From assembly GCA_964547525.1 (NCBI GenBank), contig CAZJOD010000040.1, forward strand, positions 1 through 25,730: a stretch of DNA of 25,730 bases, in the 5' to 3' direction. A program made the position numbers and the translations under genes. Position 1 is the stretch's first letter; the number at the start of each line of letters is the position of its first letter. Positions 7,248 to 15,531 of the stretch are shown here, one piece after another. The DNA is from CAZJOD01 sp964547525 (GTDB taxonomy: Bacteria > Bacillota > Clostridia > JAAYHZ01). The notes beneath the pieces are model-generated. The model saw only the letters and a program-made list of their open reading frames with translations, made no database searches and was not told the DNA's origin.

Positions 7248-10004
7248 ATGATTAAGAAGAATTTAAAAAAATTATTTGCAGTAGTTGTATCATTAACAAT
7301 TCTTCTGTCACTTACAGTACCTGCAATGGCGGCTGTATCGGTAACAACAGCCGGTGAAATTTGCGAATTTTTAGGAGTACTGAAAGGTGCAGGAAATGGT
7401 GTTGATAATGCATATTTGAACACTGCCACAACAAGAGCTCAAGGCGCGACAATACTTTTGCGCTTACAGGGCAAAGAAGATGAAGCTAAAGCTTACCAAG
7501 GTACGGCAAATTTCTCCGACGTTGTCGGAAATGAATGGTTTGCTCCCTTATTGGCTTATGTAAAAGCTAATCCTAGTTTAGGATTCCAAGGATATCCCGA
7601 CGGAACTTTCAAACCCAATCAAATAATGACAGTTGCCGAATTGGCAAAAGTTTTATTGACAGCATTGGGATATGTTCAAGGCGTGGATTATGAGTGGGCT
7701 GATGTAGTTAGTTTCGCTCAAGCAAAAGGATTGATTTCTTCTTCAAACGGTAATGCCGCAATAACAAATAACGTTGTAGCGGAAGCTATTTTGGCTACTT
7801 TACAGGTTGAAAAGAAAGACGGTTCCGGAACATTGGTTGAATACTTGATAGCTGAAGGCGTTATTAGTGCGGCTGATGCTAATGAAGTAGGATTAATCAC
7901 ACAATTGGCAATATTAAGTGCTAAAGCAACTAACAGTGACGAAATCACAGTAACATTCAATCGTCCTGTAGAAGGTGATCCTGTTGTTAATGTGAAGAGC
8001 GGTTTGGCTACTGTTTTCACATCTAAAACATGGAGTGCCGATAAAACTCAAGTTGTTATTAAGAAGTCATCTGCTTTCACAGCTGCTACATATCAAGTGG
8101 TAGTAGGAAACATGGCTCCTGTAAATGTAACAGTTAGTGCGGCTGTTCCTACAACTGTTGAAATAGTAGGCCCTACAATTTTGAAAAATACTGAGGCAGC
8201 TATCACAGTAAATTTATACAACCAATACGGTAAGAAAATTAACACTACCAGAAATGATTACTCTATCACAGCCTTTAACAGAACAAAAGGCGGAGTTTTG
8301 ATGGTAGATCCCTTAGCTTTCAAAATCAACACAGACAATGTAGCTGAGAATGAAGTTGTAACTGTCACTGTTATGCACAATAGTTCAACATTAGTAGCAC
8401 AAGCTGACTTAACAGTTGTATTAACTTCTCAAGTTTCTCAATTTGCTTTAACCGGAGTTGTAAATCCCGAAGGTCAAACCAGAGTATATACAAATAGCGG
8501 TAAAGTAGTATTAACATATGCAGCATACGATCAATACGGCGTAGCTATGAAGATTACTTCAAAAGACGGATTGACATTTGCTTCATCCAATTCCGCAATA
8601 TTAGATCCTTCAAAAGTCAGCTTTGATTCTAAAGGAGTTATGACTTTTGAACCGGGAACTGCAGGAACAGCTAATTTATCGGTACTTGTTAACGCTAAAG
8701 GCGCTCTTACAACATTACCGGTACAAATATTCAATCCTTCAGCTGTAGAAACAGTAACAATCGGATTAAAAGATACATTGATCGTATCCGGTGAAAAAGT
8801 TGAAATGAACATAGAAGTACGTGATCAGTTCGGAAACGTTTTGAATGCTAAAGATCATGTTGCGACTATAGCTTCAAAATTAACATATGTATCATCTCGT
8901 GGTGATGTAGTTAAAGGTGGAAATACAAATGACGATTCAGATTTCAGTATTGATGCCAATGGAGTGTTAAGTATTAAACCGGTTGGTGTTAAAGGATCTT
9001 CCACTGTATACTATAGATGGGACGGAAAATTAATCGATTCATTCGTAGTTGATGTTAACGAAACAGCAAAACCTGTAGTCATCGAATCTATAACATACAA
9101 CGGTGGTATTGAAAAAGAAGCTACACAATCTATCGTTTTAGGTAATTTAAAAGTTCTTGATCAATACGGAAGAGTATATAAGACAGACGGTATGAATACA
9201 GATAACTTTACAATTACTGCAAACCCGAATACTCTTATGACTGTCGCTGCAAAAGCAGATAAAAAAGGTTGGGATATTACGGCGGGCGTTACTCCCGGAG
9301 CAGTGAAGTTCACAGTCGAGATTAATAATGCAGCTGATTCTGCAAACGAAATGAACATTAAAGTATACGATGTATACGATGCTAAAAACGGTGTAACATA
9401 TAAGTTTGGTACATTCCCTGTATTATTCTCCAATGCTACGGTTGACGCGGCAAGTGCTTATGCGAAAAAGGTTGAAATAATCGGAACCGCATCTGACGGC
9501 ACAGTTATAACATTGAAACAAGATAAAATTGCTAACCTTACATCATCTAATGCATTTGTTAAGGTTACAAAATCAGGAAATGAATTTAAATTGTATTCAA
9601 GTGACGCTAAAGTTGCTACATCTACAGTCAGAGCATATGACGCTTCAGCTAAATTGCTTTGCACAATGGACGTAACAACCAGTATAGACAGAAGTGCACA
9701 AAAAGTTGCATATGCAGCTGCTGCAATCGAAAAGTCTGCAGCTGATTTGACAGGCGCTGTAGCTACTATTGCAAAAGACGTATTAGGATTGAAAGTAACA
9801 GACCAATACGGAGTAGAATTGTTAGCTATCAATGCATTCGATTTAGCAGCAAACGGATTCTTTGCTTCTAATAACAGCGGAGTAACATTTGCGGGTGGAA
9901 ATGTTGCAGTTGACGCCGGTGTAGCTATTGGTACAAAAGTGGTAATCACTTACACAACAAATACAGGTATGCAAGCATCTGTTACTGTAACAATCAAAGC
10001 ATAA
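7248..10004 (+). CDS. S-layer protein with SLH and Ig-like domains (second of three paralogs)
   Basis: This is a 918-residue paralog of the preceding protein with the same layout throughout. I place the start at 7248, where AGGAGG (7232-7237) is correctly spaced and the protein opens with a normal signal peptide ending at AMA (residue 28). The reading frame stays open upstream to 7194, but that extension would bury the signal peptide. Three SLH repeats occupy about 30-195, with TRAQGATILLRL and GYPDGTFKPNQIMTVAE. DQYG-type motifs fall at 324-328, 427-431, 525-529, 637-641 and 851-855, nearly the same positions as in the first copy. Cysteines are only C39 and C805. Codon choice favours a narrow set (many GCT, GCA, ACA and GTA), and with the strong promoter this suggests high expression; that is an inference. 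Confidence 0.88.
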   Translation: MIKKNLKKLFAVVVSLTILLSLTVPAMAAVSVTTAGEICEFLGVLKGAGNGVDNAYLNTATTRAQGATILLRLQGKEDEAKAYQGTANFSDVVGNEWFAPLLAYVKANPSLGFQGYPDGTFKPNQIMTVAELAKVLLTALGYVQGVDYEWADVVSFAQAKGLISSSNGNAAITNNVVAEAILATLQVEKKDGSGTLVEYLIAEGVISAADANEVGLITQLAILSAKATNSDEITVTFNRPVEGDPVVNVKSGLATVFTSKTWSADKTQVVIKKSSAFTAATYQVVVGNMAPVNVTVSAAVPTTVEIVGPTILKNTEAAITVNLYNQYGKKINTTRNDYSITAFNRTKGGVLMVDPLAFKINTDNVAENEVVTVTVMHNSSTLVAQADLTVVLTSQVSQFALTGVVNPEGQTRVYTNSGKVVLTYAAYDQYGVAMKITSKDGLTFASSNSAILDPSKVSFDSKGVMTFEPGTAGTANLSVLVNAKGALTTLPVQIFNPSAVETVTIGLKDTLIVSGEKVEMNIEVRDQFGNVLNAKDHVATIASKLTYVSSRGDVVKGGNTNDDSDFSIDANGVLSIKPVGVKGSSTVYYRWDGKLIDSFVVDVNETAKPVVIESITYNGGIEKEATQSIVLGNLKVLDQYGRVYKTDGMNTDNFTITANPNTLMTVAAKADKKGWDITAGVTPGAVKFTVEINNAADSANEMNIKVYDVYDAKNGVTYKFGTFPVLFSNATVDAASAYAKKVEIIGTASDGTVITLKQDKIANLTSSNAFVKVTKSGNEFKLYSSDAKVATSTVRAYDASAKLLCTMDVTTSIDRSAQKVAYAAAAIEKSAADLTGAVATIAKDVLGLKVTDQYGVELLAINAFDLAANGFFASNNSGVTFAGGNVAVDAGVAIGTKVVITYTTNTGMQASVTVTIKA

Positions 10005-10037
10005 TCTGTAAAACATACACATTAATTGAATGAAATA

Positions 10038-10066
10038 AAGAGTCGCTCATATGAGCGGCTCTTTTT
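10038..10066 (+). terminator. Intrinsic terminator after the second SLH gene
   Basis: A stem GAGTCGCTC (10040-10048) pairs with GAGCGGCTC (10053-10061) around an ATAT loop, extended by A-T pairs and followed by TTTTT. The stem resembles the terminator after the first SLH gene (shared GAGCGGCT). Confidence 0.9.
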
Positions 10067-10333
10067 CTCTAGAAACTTTTTTTGTTATATTAATATATAA
10101 TAAACAAAAGCATCAATAATAAATATTAATAACAAAATATAGTATAATTATACTGGCTAAATATAAATATTAATAGTTTGTTACGTATTATGTTAATTTA
10201 TTGATTACAACCACTCATAGTGATATAATGGCATTGTATGATATTAACGGGAAAATTTTTATCGTATGCACCCGAATAATGGTATGCATTATTGTATCTT
10301 ATGTAGTAAATTTTTAAGGAGGCTTACATAATT
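10067..10333. other. AT-rich spacer and leader before the third SLH gene
   Basis: No gene is visible. The stretch 10081-10200 is extremely AT-rich. It contains a 14-bp palindrome AGTATAATTATACT (10141-10154) and a short direct repeat AAATATTAATA (10121-10131 and 10165-10175). The rest is the promoter and leader of the third SLH gene. That leader has a 7-bp hairpin AATAATG/CATTATT (10275-10281 with 10287-10293). Confidence 0.5.
10201..10229 (+). promoter_or_regulatory. Sigma-A promoter of the third SLH gene
   Basis: TTGATT (10201-10206) and TATAAT (10224-10229) have a 17-bp spacer, the same boxes and spacing as the first SLH promoter. The bases around the -10 (AGTGATATAAT) also match that promoter. 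The predicted leader is about 98 nt. Confidence 0.8.
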
Positions 10334-13093
10334 ATGAAGAATTTAAGAAAACTGTTTGCAATCGTTTTATCGTTGATAATTCTTCTCACGGTGACATTAC
10401 CGGTTCAGGCTGTTTCACCCTCCTCGTCCGCAGCTGCCAAGTGCGAAGCTCTTGGTGTGTTAATCGGAGCCGGAAGTGGAGTGACAGCTCAGTATTTATC
10501 AATGGCAACAACAAGAGCACAAGGTGCTACTCTTCTATTAAGGTTAATGGGAAAAGAAGATGAAGCTAAAGCGTATGCAGGAAAAGCCAATTTCTCCGAT
10601 GTTGTAGGAAATGAGTGGTTTGCACCTTTATTAGCATATTTAAAGGCAAATCCAAATTTAGGTTTTGACGGTTATCCTGATGGTACCTTCAGACCGAATA
10701 AAATAATGACTGTAGCGGAATTTAATAAAGTTTTAATGACATGCTTAGGTTTCAGGCAGGATGTGGATTATATTTGGGCTAATGTAATGAATTACGCCAG
10801 GAACTTAGGATTGCTATCCTTTTCAGACGGTTCAAAATCATTGATTAACAATGATATAGCTATGTTAATTATTGATGCTTTGGCTATACGTAAAAAAGGT
10901 GTGGATGAAACATTAGTGGAATTTTTAATTGCACAAGGTGTCATAAATGCCGTTGTAGCCGATTCAATCGGATTAATTTCCAGGATGACTATCGTTAGTG
11001 CCGAAGCGACAAATGATAATGAAATTACTGTAAACTTTAATAAAGCTATACCTGCAGGTACTGTTGCAACTATAAAAAGCGGAACTGCGACTATTTTTAC
11101 TACTCAAACATGGAGTACAGACAGAACAAAGCTTGTATTGACAAAATCATCTCCTTTTATAACAGGAAATTATGTAGTAACTGTAGGTAATTTGACCCCG
11201 GCGAATGTAACCGTGCAAGCGGGTATTGCCAGTCAAATTGAGTTGTCAGGCAATACAATATTGAAAAATGCAGCGGCGCCTATCACTGTAACATTATACA
11301 ACCAATATGGAAAGAACATGAATGTAAATGCCAGAAGTGCATATACCATAACCGCTTTTAACAAAACAAAGGGCGGTGCGGTTTTTGTAAACGCAGCTAC
11401 ATTTACAATGAATACAGATGCAGCGGATGAAGGCGACACAATTCACATTACAATAGTCCACAATGCTTCAACTGTTGTAGGTCAATTCGATTTAACAGTA
11501 ATAAAACAGCCTGTTGTTACTACTTTCTCTATGACCGAAATAGTTGTTCCTAACAACCAAATGAACATAGAAAAAAACAATAAAAAAGTTGTAGTTAAGT
11601 ACGAAGCATATGATCAATACGGAAATGCATTGATATTAAAGAGCAAAGACGGTTTAACGTTCGTAACATCCAACCCCGCTATAATTGACTCTAATACGGT
11701 AGCGTTTGATAATAACGGAGTTATGACTGTTGATATCGGCAATACTTCCGGTTCGGTTAATTTATCGGCATTAGTTAATGCGGCGGCATCGGTTACCAGT
11801 CTGACTATTAATGTATATGATCCTGTTGGAATAGCTTCAATAGAGATATATTATGCAAACGGTTCTGTATATGTAGGTGAATCGACTGCAATGCAATATA
11901 ATGTCTTTGATCAGTATAAATCCAGCGTTTCAAAAACTCTGAACAGTGCGACTATTACTGCGAATTTGACATTTACATCAAGCAATACGAGTATAATAAA
12001 AAATTCAGATTTTTCTGTAGACAGTAATGGTGTTCTATCTGTTAAACCTACAGGTGGTCAATCGGGGTCGGTTGTTGTTTATTATAGCTGGAGCGGAAAA
12101 TTTATCGATACTTTTACTTTGGATGTCAATGAAGCGGCAGCTCCTACATCTGTAACAAACATGAATTACATGAGAGGTATAGAGTTAGGTGCCGAACATA
12201 GAGTACCCATTAGTGATATAACCGTTGTCGACCAATACGGCAGAACTTTGAATGCAGCGACTCATGGGTTGACGGTTGATGACTTTAAGATAACAGGTGA
12301 CTCAAATACTATAACAGTAGTAAAAGATCCTACAGGATATCTTGTGTTTTCAGCAGGAGCAACCGAAGGAGTTGTTACATTCACACTAGGTGTAAATTTT
12401 GGCGGTGAGTTTTTGCCTAATTCTACAAGAACATTTTCAATGAGAGCTTATGATGTAAATAGTGTAGCTAACAACATCCGCTTCTCGTTTGAACCGTTTA
12501 GTACTTTATATTCCAATACAGGATTTGTCGATCTGGCAGCTGCAGGTGACTATGCAAAACCTGTTAAAGTTTACGGAATCGCTCCTGATGGAACAAATAT
12601 AGCATTGAAGCAAGACAAAATAAGCCACTTGGTTTCATCTAACTCAAGTATTTTAGTGGTACAAGATGGAATAACTTTCAAGTTATTCTCTAAGAGTTCA
12701 AATGCTTCCGACACTTCAACCGTTAGAGCGTATGATTCCTCCGCAAAACTATTATGTGAAATGGAAGTAAAAAGCAGCAACGCAAGGAGCATAAAAAGTC
12801 TGTCTTTCGGTTCTGACTTTACAACCACTTCCTTAGAACTAAACGGTAAGAATGTAGCAACCTTTAATAAATTTAATTTCAAGATAATGGATCAGTACGA
12901 TGTTAATATGTTGGCTACTATTGTACCTGTACCCATCAATTTATCGGCTACCGGTTTCTTTACATCGTCAAATACTAATATTTTGACAGTCGATTCTAGC
13001 GGAAACCTGACAGTAAAATCTTCCGGAACTGTTACGTTAACCTTTACATCAATAACCGGAATGCAAGACTCCATAAAAATAACGATAAATTAA
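10334..13093 (+). CDS. S-layer protein with SLH and Ig-like domains (third of three paralogs)
   Basis: This 919-residue exported protein is the third paralog and by eye the most diverged. The signal peptide ends at VQA (residue 26). SLH repeats cover about 35-195, with TRAQGATLLLRL and GYPDGTFRPNKIMTVAE. The Ig-like region has DQYG-type motifs at 322-326, 426-430, 525-529 (FDQYK), 632-636 and 852-856 (MDQYD), so the domain count and spacing match the other two copies. C37 and C808 match their conserved cysteines; C137 (MTCLGF) is extra. AGGAGG at 10317-10322 precedes the ATG. It may be an alternative S-layer subunit or a minor component; the sequence cannot tell which. Confidence 0.88.
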   Translation: MKNLRKLFAIVLSLIILLTVTLPVQAVSPSSSAAAKCEALGVLIGAGSGVTAQYLSMATTRAQGATLLLRLMGKEDEAKAYAGKANFSDVVGNEWFAPLLAYLKANPNLGFDGYPDGTFRPNKIMTVAEFNKVLMTCLGFRQDVDYIWANVMNYARNLGLLSFSDGSKSLINNDIAMLIIDALAIRKKGVDETLVEFLIAQGVINAVVADSIGLISRMTIVSAEATNDNEITVNFNKAIPAGTVATIKSGTATIFTTQTWSTDRTKLVLTKSSPFITGNYVVTVGNLTPANVTVQAGIASQIELSGNTILKNAAAPITVTLYNQYGKNMNVNARSAYTITAFNKTKGGAVFVNAATFTMNTDAADEGDTIHITIVHNASTVVGQFDLTVIKQPVVTTFSMTEIVVPNNQMNIEKNNKKVVVKYEAYDQYGNALILKSKDGLTFVTSNPAIIDSNTVAFDNNGVMTVDIGNTSGSVNLSALVNAAASVTSLTINVYDPVGIASIEIYYANGSVYVGESTAMQYNVFDQYKSSVSKTLNSATITANLTFTSSNTSIIKNSDFSVDSNGVLSVKPTGGQSGSVVVYYSWSGKFIDTFTLDVNEAAAPTSVTNMNYMRGIELGAEHRVPISDITVVDQYGRTLNAATHGLTVDDFKITGDSNTITVVKDPTGYLVFSAGATEGVVTFTLGVNFGGEFLPNSTRTFSMRAYDVNSVANNIRFSFEPFSTLYSNTGFVDLAAAGDYAKPVKVYGIAPDGTNIALKQDKISHLVSSNSSILVVQDGITFKLFSKSSNASDTSTVRAYDSSAKLLCEMEVKSSNARSIKSLSFGSDFTTTSLELNGKNVATFNKFNFKIMDQYDVNMLATIVPVPINLSATGFFTSSNTNILTVDSSGNLTVKSSGTVTLTFTSITGMQDSIKITIN

Positions 13094-13111
13094 TACTATG
13101 TCGGTAGATTC

Positions 13112-13142
13112 AGCCGCCTAAATTCATTTAGGCGGCTCTTTG
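13112..13142 (+). terminator. Intrinsic terminator after the third SLH gene
   Basis: A perfect 11-bp GC-rich stem (AGCCGCCTAAA, 13112-13122, with 13127-13137) has a TTCA loop. The T tract is interrupted (CTCTTT), so termination may be less complete than at the two preceding SLH terminators. Confidence 0.8.
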
Positions 13143-13164
13143 CATTTATAAAATAAGTTGGTAT

Positions 13165-13193
13165 TTGCCATGAATACCTATTTATGATATAAT
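13165..13193 (+). promoter_or_regulatory. Sigma-A promoter of the TolC-like operon
   Basis: TTGCCA (13165-13170) and TATAAT (13188-13193) are spaced by 17 bp. The predicted leader is only about 24 nt, in contrast to the long SLH leaders. AGGAGGTG follows at 13211-13218. Confidence 0.75.
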
Positions 13194-13223
13194 ATTTATA
13201 CATGAGGATTAGGAGGTGTTTTG

Positions 13224-14336
13224 TTGAAAAAGATTATTATTATTATTTTAGTCTTCTTGCTGCCGGTTGGTTTAACGACATATGCTCAAAAAGAATCGGT
13301 TCCGGATGTTATAAATATACAATGGGCTATAGAGAAGATGTCGAACCATGAAAAGTACGTATTAATGGGTATGAACAATAAAATCAGTTTGTATTATGCA
13401 GAAAACACATTAAACGATTATCTTAAGATAACCGATCCGATATACAATGCGAGAACGCCCGTTATAAGAGTTAATAATATGGTTATTATGGAGTACGGAA
13501 TAAACGAGCAAGAACAAAAGATTAGAGATATAGAAGATTCTATAAGAAAGAGTATGGAATCTGATATTATATCTGTAAGGGATTCGTTATATACCTTATA
13601 TAGCAGTAAATTAAACATATCGTACTATGAAAAATCGGTATATTTTGCGGACATCAATCTAAAAAACACTACCAGATACTTTGAGAATAATTCAGGATCT
13701 GAAACTGCGGTTATAAACGCAAAATATAGTCTTGAGTCTGCAATGGTAACTCTAAATGAAGCTAAAACAACATATCAAAACAATCAAATGAGCTTTAACA
13801 GATTAATAGGTATAGATCTGACAACAACCTATAAAAATTTTAATTTAGACGAAGAGCTCCTTATAAAAGATACCACATCAATAAAAAATTTAGCTGATAA
13901 AAAGTATGAGTCATTAATCAAAGAAAAGGAATATCAAATAGAAAAAGAAAACTTTAGAAAAAAAGAGCTGGAATCATTAATATATTTTTATCCCAATAAT
14001 GAAGATATTCCTAATGAAATAGAAAAGATAAATGAAAATATTATTAAGATTAATAATGAAATAGAGAAGATGGAGTTTTATCAAAGAAGAACTTACAACG
14101 AAAAGGCTCAATCCATGATAAATATATTTGATTCCATACAAGATATACAGGAAAATATAACTGATTTGAACAATGACTATAACAAGCTATATAACCAATA
14201 TAGAGCCGGTGATGTAGGATATGTCTCTGTAGAACAAAAAGCTTTAGACATTGAGAAAGCTAAGAATAATTTAAAGCTGGCTATTTTCAATTTTAATACC
14301 CGGTACATGGCGTATTTGATTGAAATGGAAGTTTAA
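13224..14336 (+). CDS. Exported TolC-like (outer-membrane-efflux fold) helical protein, first of pair
   Basis: This 370-residue protein is secreted: a hydrophobic signal peptide ends near TYA/QKE (residue about 21). The mature part is almost entirely helical with the TolC repeat pattern. There are two long helical hairpins (about 90-200 and 220-360), each with the typical tip sequence, TRYFENNSGSETAV near 150-163 and NQYRAGDVGYVSVEQKA near 324-340. The segment 65-95 could supply beta strands. In Gram-negative bacteria TolC proteins form trimeric outer-membrane exit ducts. Here no adaptor or pump gene is nearby and the host appears to have one membrane, so the role is unknown. Two adjacent TTG codons are possible starts; 13224 is better spaced from AGGAGG (13211-13216) than 13221. 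It has no SLH domain and no lipobox. Confidence 0.72.
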   Translation: MKKIIIIILVFLLPVGLTTYAQKESVPDVINIQWAIEKMSNHEKYVLMGMNNKISLYYAENTLNDYLKITDPIYNARTPVIRVNNMVIMEYGINEQEQKIRDIEDSIRKSMESDIISVRDSLYTLYSSKLNISYYEKSVYFADINLKNTTRYFENNSGSETAVINAKYSLESAMVTLNEAKTTYQNNQMSFNRLIGIDLTTTYKNFNLDEELLIKDTTSIKNLADKKYESLIKEKEYQIEKENFRKKELESLIYFYPNNEDIPNEIEKINENIIKINNEIEKMEFYQRRTYNEKAQSMINIFDSIQDIQENITDLNNDYNKLYNQYRAGDVGYVSVEQKALDIEKAKNNLKLAIFNFNTRYMAYLIEMEV

Positions 14337-14352
14337 AAAAGGAGAGATCACA

Positions 14353-15429
14353 ATGAAAAAAACTGTAAAAGGAATAGTTTTAGTTTTATTAATATGTATG
14401 ATTTCATCGGTAATTGCCGCAGGGAACGGTAATTTAACTGTTAAACAAGCGATAGAAATAGCTAAAACCGGTAATGAGCTGCAAGAAGAGTTAAAAGATA
14501 TACAGATACAAGAATATAAAATTCTTTATGATGAGGCAGTACGGAAAATACCCACAACAAGTATAACAACTTATTCAAGCTGTTACTCAAGATATGTAAC
14601 ACCAATTGTTACGGAAAAGGTTTACGAACTGGCTAAAATGCAAAAAGAAGATGCTAATCGACTTTTAGATTTAAATGTCTATAAACAGGCTATAGGACTT
14701 ATATACTCATATAAAAATATTGAGTACTATGAAAAGTTATTAACAATTGATAAACAAAAAGAGCAGAGAGCTTATGCAAACTATAAAGTAAATCAAATTT
14801 CATACGAGTCGTACCTGTCATATACATATACTGTTGAAAATAGAAAGGATAGTATTCAGGATCTAAAATACGCACTTGAAAAAAAGAACATGGATTTTAA
14901 AATATTATTGAATCTACCTGTGTCATCAGAAGATTTGGTTATTGAAGAAACAGAATTTACATATGTTACTCCTGACAACATTGATCTAGAAAAAGTTATA
15001 AAGGACGTTATCGACTCAGACAGTAATATGTACAGCAGGACCATGGATATTAAAATACAGGAAAAATTAATGGAGATAACACAAGAGTTTTATGAAGAAG
15101 ATCAAGTTAATTATTGGCAGAACCAATATAATTACAAAAATGCCATCTACAATGAAAACGTAACAAAAGTTAACATTGAATATAATATTAGAGTAGCATA
15201 TAATAATCTTTTAACCAGATATAATAAAATCAAGCTGGCAAAAATGTATGAAGATATAAAAAGAAAAGATATGGAAACAGCATATGCAAAATATCAAAAG
15301 CAAATAATAAACTGGGACAGTTATATCGGTACAGTTACAGCGTATTATTCCGCTCAATTTTCAACATTAGGAGCCGAATATAATTATATGGTTGCAAAAG
15401 CTGACTTTGATTTTTTGATAGGTAAATAA
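14353..15429 (+). CDS. Exported TolC-like (outer-membrane-efflux fold) helical protein, second of pair
   Basis: This 358-residue partner is encoded 16 nt after the first TolC-like gene, clearly in the same operon. I chose the ATG at 14353: GGAG at 14341-14344 is well spaced and the signal peptide (ending near VIA, residue 22) then starts normally. The frame is open back to 14320 but lacks a site there. The domain reads LTVKQAIEIA at 28-37, the usual opening of TolC-family repeats. Two helical hairpins follow, with tips near YANYKVNQISYESYLS (141-156) and YAKYQKQIINWDSYIG (311-326). It is divergent from the first protein, so the pair may form a hetero-oligomer; this is inference. There is one cysteine in the mature protein (C77) and no SLH domain. 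Confidence 0.75.
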   Translation: MKKTVKGIVLVLLICMISSVIAAGNGNLTVKQAIEIAKTGNELQEELKDIQIQEYKILYDEAVRKIPTTSITTYSSCYSRYVTPIVTEKVYELAKMQKEDANRLLDLNVYKQAIGLIYSYKNIEYYEKLLTIDKQKEQRAYANYKVNQISYESYLSYTYTVENRKDSIQDLKYALEKKNMDFKILLNLPVSSEDLVIEETEFTYVTPDNIDLEKVIKDVIDSDSNMYSRTMDIKIQEKLMEITQEFYEEDQVNYWQNQYNYKNAIYNENVTKVNIEYNIRVAYNNLLTRYNKIKLAKMYEDIKRKDMETAYAKYQKQIINWDSYIGTVTAYYSAQFSTLGAEYNYMVAKADFDFLIGK

Positions 15430-15472
15430 AAAGGAATAGATAGAATTTAAAAGCCGGAAAATAATAAATGAA

Positions 15473-15496
15473 GGGGCTTTTCAGCCCCGAATTTTT
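15473..15496 (+). terminator. Intrinsic terminator or attenuator before walR
   Basis: A GGGGCT/AGCCCC stem (15473-15478 with 15483-15488) has a TTTC loop and is followed by GAATTTTT. It ends about 35 nt before the walR start. The stem is short and the T tract starts 2-3 nt late, so partial read-through from the TolC-like operon into walR is plausible. Confidence 0.65.
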
Positions 15497-15531
15497 ATAT
15501 TACCGGGCTTATGGTAAAAGGAGGATTATAA

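Noticed and set aside
9458..9949. Open frame of 163 codons on the - strand opposite the second SLH gene
   Set aside because: It is antisense to a strongly supported gene and has the low-complexity S/T/V/A composition of a mirrored coding frame. No ribosome binding site or recognisable domain is present. The same applies to the other long antisense frames, such as 1528-1941 and 16734-17117.
10141..10154. 14-bp palindrome AGTATAATTATACT as an operator or phage attachment site
   Set aside because: It consists almost wholly of A and T in an extremely AT-rich spacer, where such palindromes arise by chance. No integrase or repeated copy supports it.
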